This document shows, piece after piece, positions 14,435 to 21,177 of a stretch of 50,170 bases of DNA; positions within the stretch are counted from its first letter, which is position 1, and each line of letters opens with the position of its first letter. The DNA comes from Luteitalea sp. (GTDB lineage: Bacteria; Acidobacteriota; Vicinamibacteria; Vicinamibacterales; Vicinamibacteraceae), in the NCBI GenBank assembly GCA_009377605.1, contig WHTT01000049.1:1-50170 (forward strand), given 5' to 3'. Both the position numbers and the translations under genes were made by a program. Below the pieces are notes generated by a model that was not told the DNA's origin, searched no databases, and saw nothing but the letters and a program-made list of their open reading frames with translations.

Positions 14435-15588
14435 GTTCCAAACTCCACACTTGCATCGGCCTTCGCAGCCGGCCTCGGATCGTCGACCGGCGCCAGCGCG
14501 GTGCCGCTCGGCGTCTTGTCGATCAGGGGCTTCAAAGCTGCAGCGGCCTTCTTGCCAACCAGCGAATCGGCCTTGGCGGGCGACACCAGCTTGCGCTCGA
14601 ATATCTCGTCGTCGCCAAGGTCGAAGCCCAGCTTCAGGGCTTGCGCGGCTTTGCCCTCATCAGCCCATCGGCGATTCGCGCGCTTGTAAACGAGCTTCCA
14701 ACCTTCCGGCGTGCGGCCGTCGTTGGCCTCCTGGTGGGCGAACTCGCGAATGCGGCGGCAGCGCGCTTCCACCAAGTCGAGCCCGTGCAGTATCTCGCCG
14801 ACATCGGCGGGCGTGAGCTTCGCGACCTCGGCCGGGTCGTCGAACTCCGCGCGAGCGATCTCCATCGACTTGTCGCGCAACGCCGGACAGATGGCGGCCG
14901 CGGGGCAGAAGCGGCAGTGATCGCCGGCGACGAGCGGAGCGTTCGGGTCGGCGGTGCGCCCGGCGGCTTCCCGGAACTCCTGCTCGAACGCGGCCAGCAC
15001 CTTGGGCGTCGTAGCCCACATGCGCACCGGGCCATCTTTATGCGGCGCCCGCGGCTGCACCACGTGGCACGTCACGAACTCGACGCGGCGATTGTGGTAG
15101 CGTTTCGCCGCACCGGACACGTAGCTTAGGAGCTGCGGATTGTCCTTCGGATCGACCGCGACGCCACGGCCGTGTTTGTATTCGAAAAGGTGCAGGTCGC
15201 CGTCTTTGAAGGCGATCGCGTCACCGGTGCCGAACTGGCCGGGCGAGAGGTGGCCCAGATCGAGCCGCTGTTCGACTTGGATCTCGTAGCCAAGCGATTC
15301 GTAGTGGCGCACCCGGTCGAGGAAGACCTGGACGGCTTCGCCCATCTCTTGGTCGACGGTGAACTCGACGCCGTCGCGGACGGTGATGGTGTCATTTGCG
15401 TACTGGTCCGCGTCGGCATTATTCGTGAGACATCGTTCCGCCAACATATGCGCCGCAGTCCCTTCGTCGGCGTAGACGCTGGACTTGTCCACGATGCCGG
15501 CCGAGAGTCGGATCGAGCCAGGGCACGCGAACCAGCGATGCGCGGCGGACGGCGAGAGCTTGGCGTGGGCGCGGGTGGAGTGGGTCAT
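14431..15588 (-). CDS. DUF2800 Cas4/RecB-like PD-(D/E)XK exonuclease
   Basis: The 385-residue protein shows the DUF2800 layout: WFACPGSIRLS (Cys22), DEGTAAHMLAE (residues 41-51), the nuclease core FGTGDAIAF (Asp123), FEYKHG (Glu136-x-Lys138) and Gln152, then HCRFCPAAAICPALR with Cys225, Cys228 and Cys234. Cys22 plus the three later cysteines probably hold a 4Fe-4S cluster as in Cas4 and AddB. It should act as a 5'-3' exonuclease in recombination, next to the ssDNA-binding protein. ATG 15588 overlaps the preceding small gene; the longer frame upstream is that gene out of frame. Confidence 0.85.
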   Translation of the reverse strand: MTHSTRAHAKLSPSAAHRWFACPGSIRLSAGIVDKSSVYADEGTAAHMLAERCLTNNADADQYANDTITVRDGVEFTVDQEMGEAVQVFLDRVRHYESLGYEIQVEQRLDLGHLSPGQFGTGDAIAFKDGDLHLFEYKHGRGVAVDPKDNPQLLSYVSGAAKRYHNRRVEFVTCHVVQPRAPHKDGPVRMWATTPKVLAAFEQEFREAAGRTADPNAPLVAGDHCRFCPAAAICPALRDKSMEIARAEFDDPAEVAKLTPADVGEILHGLDLVEARCRRIREFAHQEANDGRTPEGWKLVYKRANRRWADEGKAAQALKLGFDLGDDEIFERKLVSPAKADSLVGKKAAAALKPLIDKTPSGTALAPVDDPRPAAKADASVEFGT

Positions 15589-15716
15589 GCGACAACCAGG
15601 CAAACGCCCAGCAGGGCCAGCGCCGCGGCCAGTATGAGACAGAGGCGCAACATGCGATTGTTCTCCTCCGCCTCCATGCACCGGCCGAACCAGTAATCCG
15701 AGCTCTCTTTGAACAT
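15585..15716 (-). CDS. Small single-pass membrane protein, 43 aa
   Basis: This short gene fits exactly between its neighbours: ATG 15716 shares a base with the upstream stop (TGATG) and its stop overlaps the next ATG (ATGA). The product has an acidic N-terminus (MFKESSDYWFGRCMEAEENN) and a C-terminal membrane helix (LRLCLILAAALALLGVCLVVA). The double coupling is strong support. Function unknown. Confidence 0.68.
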   Translation of the reverse strand: MFKESSDYWFGRCMEAEENNRMLRLCLILAAALALLGVCLVVA

Positions 15717-16198
15717 CACGCGGTCGCCTTCACGCGGTCGATCTCGACGTGCGCCGCCTTGATGACCGCGGCGTATTTCTCAGCCGGCACGTCCTTCAGC
15801 TTCGCGGTGCCGCCTTTGTCCTTCAGCAGGTCGATCGCGGTGGTCTCGTCAGCGTGCTTGATGAGTTCCATCAAGGCGGTACGCACGTCACCGATCTCGG
15901 GGGCCTTCTCGGCGGTCGCGTCGATCGTCGGCGCTTCCTTCTTCGGCCGGCCGCGCGTCTTCTTGTCGGGCTCGGGCGGGATGACTTCGCCTTCTTTCGG
16001 CTGTTCGGCTTCTTGCATGGCGGCGAGCGTTTCTGCGTTAGGCGTTTCGGCCTTCGGCTCGCTCGTGTCGGCAGGCTGGTCGTTGGCCGGCGCAGCGGGT
16101 ATCGGCGCCTGCTGCACACTCCGCAGCATCACCAGGAAACCACCGAGGTTCTTCAGGAACTCGGCCGTGTCGTTGCCAGTCACTTCAAGTCGGATCAC
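15716..16198 (-). CDS. Hypothetical protein with AT-hook-like segment, 160 aa
   Basis: The start is GTG 16198 with AGAGGAG upstream. An N-terminal small domain (MIRLEVTGNDTAEFLKNLGGFL) is followed by a long acidic, Ala/Pro/Glu linker, the basic KKTRGRPKKEAP (an AT-hook-like GRP core) and a C-terminal helical domain (VRTALMELIKHADETTAIDLL, KLKDVPAEKYAAVIKAA). The C-terminal domain recurs in phage proteins next to recombination genes. It may bind DNA, but that is inference. The leader contains a clear copy of the repeated AAAACTGAGACA element. Confidence 0.65.
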   Translation of the reverse strand: MIRLEVTGNDTAEFLKNLGGFLVMLRSVQQAPIPAAPANDQPADTSEPKAETPNAETLAAMQEAEQPKEGEVIPPEPDKKTRGRPKKEAPTIDATAEKAPEIGDVRTALMELIKHADETTAIDLLKDKGGTAKLKDVPAEKYAAVIKAAHVEIDRVKATA

Positions 16199-16231
16199 AG
16201 GTAGACTCCTCTTTGTAGGTTGGTGCTTGTC

Positions 16232-16561
16232 TCAGTTTTCGACATGCGGCGCAACAGGCTTCACCGCATCGTGAAGACGTTCGATATGGTAGCGAGCGCC
16301 CCTGCCACCTGGCGCTGCAGTCACGCGCAACCCACGAGGCGCCAAGCGGCTGTTCAGGTTGTTCACCTGGACCCACACGATACGATCGGCTCTATCGGGA
16401 CCGCCGCTCGGGTCGTCGGCGTAGAGAACATCCTGAAGTTCAACACACGTCCGCGGGCGCTTCAGCACCGCCTCAAAAATGAGACGCTGTTGGCGCGGTA
16501 GCCAATAGGATAGATCGACTTGGCCCTTGCCCGCGCAGAGGGGGCAGCATTCCCCTAACAT
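16232..16561 (-). CDS. Winged-helix DNA-binding protein with CxxC motif, 109 aa
   Basis: An N-terminal CCPLCAGKG could bind zinc. The remainder resembles a transcription-regulator-type winged helix: QRLIFEAVLKRPRTCVELQDVLY, then VWVQVNNLNSRLAPRGLRVTA and RGARYHIE. Such proteins occur in alphaproteobacterial phages, perhaps as regulators of the early operon. The stop codon TGA lies within the repeated AAAACTGAGACA element that leads the next gene. Confidence 0.65.
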   Translation of the reverse strand: MLGECCPLCAGKGQVDLSYWLPRQQRLIFEAVLKRPRTCVELQDVLYADDPSGGPDRADRIVWVQVNNLNSRLAPRGLRVTAAPGGRGARYHIERLHDAVKPVAPHVEN

Positions 16562-16827
16562 GAGCGCACCGGCAGAAAGGCCGGGTCAGGTGACACGAGC
16601 GCCGAGCGAATCTGCCCTTTGCACGCGACCAAATCTTTCAAACCTTTCGGCAAGCGACCGGCCGGCCACTCTCGCGCAGCGCGCCACGGATCGTTACGGT
16701 ACCGGCGCCACAGGTACTGCACGACGCGCTTGCCGTTGCGCTGCTGCACCGTGACGCGCACGTGCCACACACAACCGTCGACGAGCACGTTGGGCGATCG
16801 GTAAAGCAGAGGCATCTTCCTATCCAC
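16555..16827 (-). CDS. Hypothetical basic protein, 90 aa
   Basis: The frame can start at GTG 16827 or ATG 16815; the second has its AGGA too close, so I keep the longer form with low certainty. The sequence is basic and Trp-rich (VWHVRVTVQQRNGKRVVQYLWRRY), suggesting nucleic-acid contact. It overlaps both neighbours by a few bases. No family recognised. Confidence 0.5.
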   Translation of the reverse strand: MDRKMPLLYRSPNVLVDGCVWHVRVTVQQRNGKRVVQYLWRRYRNDPWRAAREWPAGRLPKGLKDLVACKGQIRSALVSPDPAFLPVRSC

Positions 16828-17152
16828 CCATCAACCAGGTTCGCAGTTCCACATTCGCCTCCGGCTCAGCCGCCACCCGCCGCGACGCCTGCACCACCCA
16901 TTCGGAGATCACGGCTTGCGCCATGGCCTCGGCCTCGGGGCGGGTGAGCGATCGAAACGGCCGCGACAGGTTCAGCCCCTTCAGGTAGCCGGCCAGCGCC
17001 TTGGCGCAGGCTCGGCGAATCTCTGTGTCACGTACGTCGTCCGGGCTAAGCGGCCGCGGCTCTGGTAGGGGCTTCTTGCGCCGGCGTGGCGGTTCGGCCT
17101 CGTCGAGGGAGAACCAGTCGGGGGTCAGTCCTTCGGCCAAACCGCCACCCAC
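16820..17152 (-). CDS. Hypothetical protein, 110 aa
   Basis: The N-terminal part is a Pro/Arg-rich linker (AEPPRRRKKPLPEPRPLSPDD), followed by a helical region (IRRACAKALAGYLKGLNL, PEAEAMAQAVISEWVVQAS). GTG 17152 gives a 28-base overlap with the preceding gene; an in-frame TTG at 17140 is the alternative. Probably a small helical accessory factor; function unknown. Confidence 0.5.
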   Translation of the reverse strand: MGGGLAEGLTPDWFSLDEAEPPRRRKKPLPEPRPLSPDDVRDTEIRRACAKALAGYLKGLNLSRPFRSLTRPEAEAMAQAVISEWVVQASRRVAAEPEANVELRTWLMGG

Positions 17153-17379
17153 TGTTGCCCGGGCAACGGCACGCGCTTAAGCGCCTCCACGTAGGCGCGG
17201 CCGCGTGCCGTGACCTCGTAGCCGGAAGGAGAATCGTCCACTCGGAGCAACCCGGATCGGATAAGATCGCCCCGTTGGCCCACCACCGCGGGCGAGAACG
17301 CGTGCGCCGGGTCGCGCTCAGCGTACGGTGCCGCAATCGCAAAGTAGTGCAGCATCATTTGAATCTGCAACGGCGTCAT
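17125..17379 (-). CDS. Small winged-helix-like phage protein, 84 aa
   Basis: The sequence MTPLQIQMMLHYFAIAAPY, then FSPAVVGQRGDLIRSGLL and YEVTARGRAYVEALKRVPLP, follows a pattern common in phage early regions and resembles a MarR-like winged helix (helix, helix, wing, helix). It may bind DNA. An AGGAG site precedes ATG 17379, and just upstream lies a GGAAACTGAGACG element. Confidence 0.7.
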   Translation of the reverse strand: MTPLQIQMMLHYFAIAAPYAERDPAHAFSPAVVGQRGDLIRSGLLRVDDSPSGYEVTARGRAYVEALKRVPLPGQQWVAVWPKD

Positions 17380-17406
17380 CTGTCGTTCTCCTATCGTCTC
17401 AGTTTC

Positions 17407-17598
17407 CTACAAATTCGCCTCGTCTCGGGCTATTTTCAACTCAGCCTGTAGCCGGTCGATTTCATCAGCAGCGTCAAGAATGAGTTCAGCGAGATCGACG
17501 GCGCCCCTTGCCGCCGACCTGAGATCGTCGTCTCGATATCCGGAAAGGCATTTCCCAAGGTGCTTGCCGGCCACCAGTAATCGTTCGCTAATATCCAT
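17407..17598 (-). CDS. Hypothetical helical protein, 63 aa
   Basis: The product (MDISERLLVAGKHLGKCL..., AARGAVDLAELILDAADEIDRLQAELK) is entirely helical with a C-terminal heptad-like repeat, suggesting a small coiled coil. ATG 17598 lies one base after the stop of the gene before it. Function unknown. Confidence 0.55.
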   Translation of the reverse strand: MDISERLLVAGKHLGKCLSGYRDDDLRSAARGAVDLAELILDAADEIDRLQAELKIARDEANL

Positions 17599-17599
17599 T

Positions 17600-17722
17600 T
17601 CAAAACCCCATGTCGTCCGTATCGACGCCTTTGATCGGCTTTTCCGTGGGCGGGCCGACGTTGGGGCCGAAGATGTCCGAAATATCGCTAGGTTTTTCGG
17701 ACATTGGGCGCTGGCTCACCAT
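17600..17722 (-). CDS. Hypothetical small acidic protein, 40 aa
   Basis: The frame begins at ATG 17722 (or ATG 17704) and ends two bases before the next gene. The product (SEKPSDISDIFGPNVGPP..., GVDTDDMGF) is acidic and resembles a disordered SSB-tail-like peptide with an SDIFG core. No strong ribosome site is visible. The tight spacing supports it being translated; function unknown. Confidence 0.5.
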   Translation of the reverse strand: MVSQRPMSEKPSDISDIFGPNVGPPTEKPIKGVDTDDMGF

Positions 17723-17724
17723 GA

Positions 17725-17904
17725 CTAGTCAGCCAAATGCGGATAAATGGCGCGCGCGGACCGTTCAAGCCATGGTGCGCGGACAAGGATCACAAGCCAT
17801 CCGACTTGGAATCGCACCGCGTTCGCAAGACGGAACCTCGCAAAAAAGAAATAGCGCCATGACCATTGGAGTGAGATCAGGCGAGCCTTGGGGAGTTCGT
17901 GCAT
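17725..17904 (-). CDS. Hypothetical aromatic/basic protein, 59 aa
   Basis: ATG 17904 shares its A with the upstream stop (TGATG). The product, with RLISLQWSWRYFFFARFRL, NAVRFQVGWLVILVRAPWLERSA in order, is rich in Trp, Phe and Arg. It has no true membrane helix but could be membrane-associated. I do not recognise the family with confidence. Confidence 0.5.
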   Translation of the reverse strand: MHELPKARLISLQWSWRYFFFARFRLANAVRFQVGWLVILVRAPWLERSARAIYPHLAD

Positions 17905-18125
17905 CAACATCTAGAAAAAGCCTTTACGAAATCGGCTTCAGTGAATTTGTTCCGGCCGGCCACCGCGACTGCCGCGTCCAGCAACCTGCCCAGACGCCGG
18001 TGGTCGGTGAATCCGTTTGTACGTTCGTCAACGAGACGACCGACCCGATCCCACGCGTCGGAGCCTATCACCGCGTCGGCCCGTCGCGTCAAAACTCCCG
18101 CGTAGTGCTTCATCCGGATAGCCAT
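17904..18125 (-). CDS. Hypothetical protein, 73 aa
   Basis: The AGGAGGG site nine bases upstream selects ATG 18125 over the ATG at 18130, which is in another frame. The product is basic and helical (MKHYAGVLTRRADAVIGSDAWDRVGRLVDE, RLGRLLDAAVAVAG). Its leader is a 34-bp exact copy of the leader of the gene at 18187-18477. Function unknown. Confidence 0.6.
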   Translation of the reverse strand: MAIRMKHYAGVLTRRADAVIGSDAWDRVGRLVDERTNGFTDHRRLGRLLDAAVAVAGRNKFTEADFVKAFSRC

Positions 18126-18129
18126 TTCA

Positions 18130-18163
18130 TGTCCCTCCTGTTCTCAACTCAGTTTCATGTGTA
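18130..18163 (-). repeat. 34-bp duplicated gene leader, copy A
   Basis: These 34 bases are identical to 18479-18512. On the minus strand the unit contains ATGAAACTGAGTTGA followed by AACAGGAGGGACA, so it carries a ribosome site and a relic of the resolvase stop region (MKLS and stop). Here the relic has no gene of its own in front. Confidence 0.9.
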
Positions 18164-18186
18164 CGCGTCGGGGACCGCCCCATAAA

Positions 18187-18477
18187 TCAGCGCGCGGTGT
18201 GCCAGTCGTAGTCATCGACCGTCATCACAGATTCGAAACCGTCGTCCTTATCAATTTTCCATTTGGTGCCCACCGGGACATCCTCGATGGCCAATCGGGC
18301 GCTCGAAGCGTTCGCCGCCGTACCGAGCTCCTCGACGACCTGGGCCAAAGCCGGGTCGTCGCGTGGAATGCCGTAGTCGCAGTCATCGGGTTCGACGCCC
18401 TTGATCTCTGCGTACCGGCGCATCCCTTCGACGCTCAAACCGAACCTGCCGTAGCAAGAGTTGTACACGACCTTCAT
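18187..18477 (-). CDS. Conserved phage protein of unknown function (MKVVYNSCYG family), 96 aa
   Basis: The opening MKVVYNSCYGRFGLSVEGMRRYAE is a recognisable signature of a small protein found in many environmental phages and some bacteria; the function is unknown. The remainder holds RDDPALAQVVEELG and a beta end (TKWKIDKDDGFESVMT). ATG 18477 is preceded by AGGAGGG in the duplicated leader. Confidence 0.75.
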   Translation of the reverse strand: MKVVYNSCYGRFGLSVEGMRRYAEIKGVEPDDCDYGIPRDDPALAQVVEELGTAANASSARLAIEDVPVGTKWKIDKDDGFESVMTVDDYDWHTAR

Positions 18478-18478
18478 G

Positions 18479-18512
18479 TGTCCCTCCTGTTCTCAACTCA
18501 GTTTCATGTGTA
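18479..18512 (-). repeat. 34-bp duplicated gene leader, copy B
   Basis: This copy spans the resolvase C-terminus (HMKLS and stop), an AACTGAG element and the AGGAGGG site of the next gene. It is identical to 18130-18163 over 34 bases, 349 bp apart. Confidence 0.9.
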
Positions 18513-18942
18513 AAATCGCGATCGCGTCCGCTTCGTTGTCGTCGACCGGTTCGTAGCCCCACCGCCGGGCCATCTCGACCATGAGCTCCTTCGGCGCATT
18601 GCCTTTGCCGGTCCACCACTTCTTGATGGCGCCGACCGGCACACCCTCGTAGGGGATCTTGGGGGTCTGCTCCTCGCAGAACGCCATAAGCTGGCCCCCC
18701 AAAGCGCCGTACAGGTGAGCCGCGTCCGTGCCGAGATGCCGGCGCACTTCCTCGTACCACACAACGTCAATCGGATGCGCGGCGTGGATCTTGGCCAGGT
18801 TCTCGCGGAACTTCAGGATCCGCATCCCGCCGCCGTCGAACCGGCCGGGCTTCATGTCCCAGACACCTGAGACGATGTTGGCGGCCGTCGATGTGGTGAA
18901 CGCGTAGCCGGTTTTAGTTCCCAAATCCACGGCGAGTTTCAT
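18493..18942 (-). CDS. RuvC-like Holliday junction resolvase
   Basis: The 149-residue protein has an RNase H fold with the expected acidic residues: Asp6 in LAVDLGTKTGYA, Glu64/Glu65 in VVWYEEVRRH and Asp134/Asp139 in PVDDNEADAIAI. LYGALGGQLMAFCEE and GAIKKWWTGKGNAPKELM match phage resolvase spacing. It would cut branched DNA before packaging. It is the first gene of the long minus-strand operon, facing the PrimPol gene, so a divergent promoter region lies between (18943-19091). Confidence 0.8.
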   Translation of the reverse strand: MKLAVDLGTKTGYAFTTSTAANIVSGVWDMKPGRFDGGGMRILKFRENLAKIHAAHPIDVVWYEEVRRHLGTDAAHLYGALGGQLMAFCEEQTPKIPYEGVPVGAIKKWWTGKGNAPKELMVEMARRWGYEPVDDNEADAIAILHMKLS

Positions 18943-19015
18943 CGATTATCCCTTGCGTCCCGTTGCCTGTTGTTCATTTTCGGTCGTCAAAGCCCGCTTC
19001 ACCCCGGCGGGTTGT

Positions 19016-19045
19016 TTGACTCAGTACGCCCCCGCGCCGTATGTT
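19016..19045 (+). promoter_or_regulatory. Candidate promoter for PrimPol/helicase genes
   Basis: TTGACT (19016-19021), an 18-base spacer and TATGTT (19040-19045) lie 46 bases before the PrimPol ATG. The same 18-base spacing recurs at the other candidate promoters. A small CCCGC/GCGGG hairpin sits just upstream. Confidence 0.5.
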
Positions 19046-19091
19046 GTCAACTGGAGTCCGACAAAATCCTACACAAAATCGTCGAGGCAAT

Positions 19092-19574
19092 ATGCCGCTC
19101 AAGGATCATGCGCTCGCGTTGGCGCGAAAAGGCTTCCGCGTCTTCCCGTTGATACCAAACGGTAAAACACCAGCGATTACAAATTGGCAGAATCTGGCAA
19201 CGACCGATCAAGCACAAATAGAGACGTGGTGGGGCAACAAGCCGCACGGCCGGAATAGCGACCCGCTAGCGTCGAAAGGCCCGAACTGCAACGTCGGGAT
19301 CGCCACCGGCCGCGGGCTCGTGGTGATCGACTACGACACCAAGCCAGGCAAGCGCGGCGCCGAATCGCTCGCGGTGCACGAGAACATCTGGGGGCTACCG
19401 GACACGATGCGCGTCCGCACGGCCACCGGCGGGCTTCACGTTTATTTGAGGATCGACCGCCCAGTCAGGAACTCCGTGTCGAAAATAGCGGACGATGTAG
19501 ACATACGGGGTGACGGCGGGCTGGTCGTTGGCCCGGGCAGCGTGATCGACGGGGTGGCGTATGAAATTCTCTGA
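19092..19574 (+). CDS. PrimPol-type primase-polymerase domain protein
   Basis: The 160-residue product is the archaeo-eukaryotic primase/polymerase domain of the bifunctional PrimPol family: N-terminal GFRVFPLIPNGKTPAITNWQ, metal-binding Asp80-x-Asp82 (VVIDYDTK), His116 in ATGGLHVYL, and DIRGDGGLVVGPGS. It should make primers for the replisome. I choose ATG 19092 (GAGG upstream) because earlier in-frame sequence is promoter DNA. In most relatives this domain is fused to the helicase that follows; here it stops at TGA 19572-19574, 14 bases into the next gene, so the two are separate but coupled proteins. Confidence 0.85.
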   Translation: MPLKDHALALARKGFRVFPLIPNGKTPAITNWQNLATTDQAQIETWWGNKPHGRNSDPLASKGPNCNVGIATGRGLVVIDYDTKPGKRGAESLAVHENIWGLPDTMRVRTATGGLHVYLRIDRPVRNSVSKIADDVDIRGDGGLVVGPGSVIDGVAYEIL

Positions 19575-21000
19575 ACTGGCGCCGATCCCCGATTGGCTGC
19601 CGTCGAAACTCTCCGCACCGATCGAGCGGCCCGAAGGCGGCGTAGCCCCCATCGGCGAGCTCGACACCGAATCAGCCATCGGGCTTGCCAGCCACTACCT
19701 GCAGCACGACGCCGAGCCGGCGATCGAGAACGCCGGCGGCGACGCCACCACGTTCATGGTCGCAGCTCGCGCTACAGACTTCGGGCTGTCGCCGGGCGTG
19801 TGTCTGAACCTCATGGCGGAACACTACAACCCACGATGCGAGCCACCGTGGGACTTGGAGGATTTGTCACGGAAAGTTGACAACGCGGCGCGCTACAGAA
19901 AGACGCCACCAGGCATCGCCAACCCGGCGAACGAGTTCGAGCCTGTGGTGGCTGCGCGCGCATGGGTCACGTTCGGAGAAGGCCGGCGCCGCGCGCTCAC
20001 CAACACCCGGCCCCTCATAAAGGGACTGCTCGACAGCGCGGCGCTCTCGGTCGTGTTCGGGCAGCCCAACGCAGGCAAATCGTACATCGTGCTCGACTGG
20101 GCGTGGAGGATCGCCACCGGGACACCCTGGATGGGCCGCAAGGTGGCGCAGGGAGTAGCCGTCTACGTGGCGATGGAGGGTGCAAGGGGGCTGTTCAAAC
20201 GCCTCGAAGCCCTCAAGCGCAAGCACGACACCCCCGACGATGTGCCGTTGGTTATCATCCCACAGGCGTTCAACCTGCGAAGCGCGGATGGGGTGAAGAG
20301 GCTCCTCGGTATCCTGAAGGAGATCGAGGCTGAGATCGGGCCGATTGTCTTTTTGGCTATCGACACCTTGGTGGCGGCGTTGGCAGGCGGCAGCGACACC
20401 GATCCTTCGGACATGGGGCTGTATCTCAAACACGCGGCGGCCATCCAGGCGGCTACCGGGGCACACGTGTGCACCGTTCACCACGCGGGTAAGGACATAG
20501 GCCGCGGCGCCCGCGGCTGGTCGGGGCTGCTGGGAACGATCGACACCGAGATCGAGGTGCACGACAACACCGTCAGGGACACCAAGCAACGCGACCTGGA
20601 GAAGGTCACGTCCGCGGGCTTCAAGCTCGAATCGCTCCACCTTGGAGTCGATGCGGACGGCGACCCGGTGACGGCGTGCGTGGTGAATTACGTGACGGCC
20701 CCCGAGTTTGACCTGGAACTGACGCCAGCCGAGGAGGACATGGCGTCCGTCGTGGAGGAAATCGCAGACGGAAAAACCCCAAATCCGGCCGGCGAAACAA
20801 TCGTCACGTTGGACGAAATAAAGGTAGCATGGTATTTAAAAGCGGACAAGAACCTTTGTCCGGTTGTAGGATCAAAAGACGCAATCAGGAAGTTAGCGGA
20901 CAGAAGCGGACAGAAGTTGGGATGGAAAAAACACAAGCGCGGCCAGTATGTTGTGAGAAGCGGACAGAAGCGGACAAAAGCGGACAATTTAGTTGTCTAG
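19561..21000 (+). CDS. RepA-like AAA/RecA-fold replicative helicase
   Basis: The 479-residue product contains a linker region (residues 1-140) that continues the PrimPol-helicase architecture (LAPIPDWLPSKL), a Walker A motif GQPNAGKS (167-174), Walker B FLAIDTL (264-270) and HHAGKDIGRGARGWSG, typical of RSF1010 RepA-like hexameric helicases. It would unwind DNA at the fork. The last 50 residues are encoded by an AGCGGACAR repeat array. ATG 19561 overlaps the PrimPol 3' end. Whether some ribosomes frameshift to make a fused protein is unknown; I see no clear slippery site. Confidence 0.88.
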   Translation: MKFSELAPIPDWLPSKLSAPIERPEGGVAPIGELDTESAIGLASHYLQHDAEPAIENAGGDATTFMVAARATDFGLSPGVCLNLMAEHYNPRCEPPWDLEDLSRKVDNAARYRKTPPGIANPANEFEPVVAARAWVTFGEGRRRALTNTRPLIKGLLDSAALSVVFGQPNAGKSYIVLDWAWRIATGTPWMGRKVAQGVAVYVAMEGARGLFKRLEALKRKHDTPDDVPLVIIPQAFNLRSADGVKRLLGILKEIEAEIGPIVFLAIDTLVAALAGGSDTDPSDMGLYLKHAAAIQAATGAHVCTVHHAGKDIGRGARGWSGLLGTIDTEIEVHDNTVRDTKQRDLEKVTSAGFKLESLHLGVDADGDPVTACVVNYVTAPEFDLELTPAEEDMASVVEEIADGKTPNPAGETIVTLDEIKVAWYLKADKNLCPVVGSKDAIRKLADRSGQKLGWKKHKRGQYVVRSGQKRTKADNLVV

Positions 21001-21010
21001 AAGCGGACAA
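20841..21010 (+). repeat. Iteron-like AGCGGACAA/G array, candidate replication origin
   Basis: Seven exact copies of AGCGGACA(A/G) start at 20841, 20895, 20905, 20959, 20969, 20979 and 21002. Two groups are spaced by exactly 10 bp, one helical turn. Because 10 is not a multiple of three, the copies fall in different frames of the helicase gene, so selection seems to act on DNA and not protein. Inverted partial copies (20859, 21041) are nearby. Arrays of this form beside a replication gene are typical of plasmid and phage origins. Confidence 0.7.
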
Positions 21011-21014
21011 ACCT

Positions 21015-21038
21015 CTCCCCCCCTATATAAAGGGGGAG
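21015..21038. other. AT-centred hairpin beside the iteron array
   Basis: CTCCCCC (21015-21021) and GGGGGAG (21032-21038) form a 7-bp inverted repeat around the AT-rich loop CCTATATAAA. No U-tract follows, so a terminator is unlikely. It could be an easily melted element of the presumed origin. Confidence 0.4.
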
Positions 21039-21072
21039 ATGTCCGTTTGACCGGATAGCAGGAAAGGAAAAG

Positions 21073-21177
21073 ATGATGGTTGGAAAGTTGAACTGGGCTG
21101 CGATTCGTTACCCGCGCAGCAGAGTTGATTGGGCGTTCGGGGACAACGCTTGTGAGTTTGATGTTGGTTCGTGGTGA
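21073..21177 (+). CDS. Small protein of 34 aa, coupled to HTH gene
   Basis: ATG 21073 is preceded by the strong purine-rich site AGGAAAGGAAAAG, and the frame ends in TGA overlapping the next ATG (TGATG at 21175-21179). The product starts MMVGKLNWAAIRYPRSRVDW. It could be a leader peptide that controls the downstream gene or a small functional protein. Confidence 0.5.
   Translation: MMVGKLNWAAIRYPRSRVDWAFGDNACEFDVGSW

Noticed and set aside
14226-14456. Reading frame of 76 codons over the gap after the Cas4-like gene
   Set aside because: Another frame (14258-14434) is coupled by ATGA and has more natural protein composition.
19555-19580. Programmed frameshift between PrimPol and helicase
   Set aside because: No X-XXY-YYZ heptamer or strong downstream stem at the overlap; coupling by overlapping start/stop is simpler.
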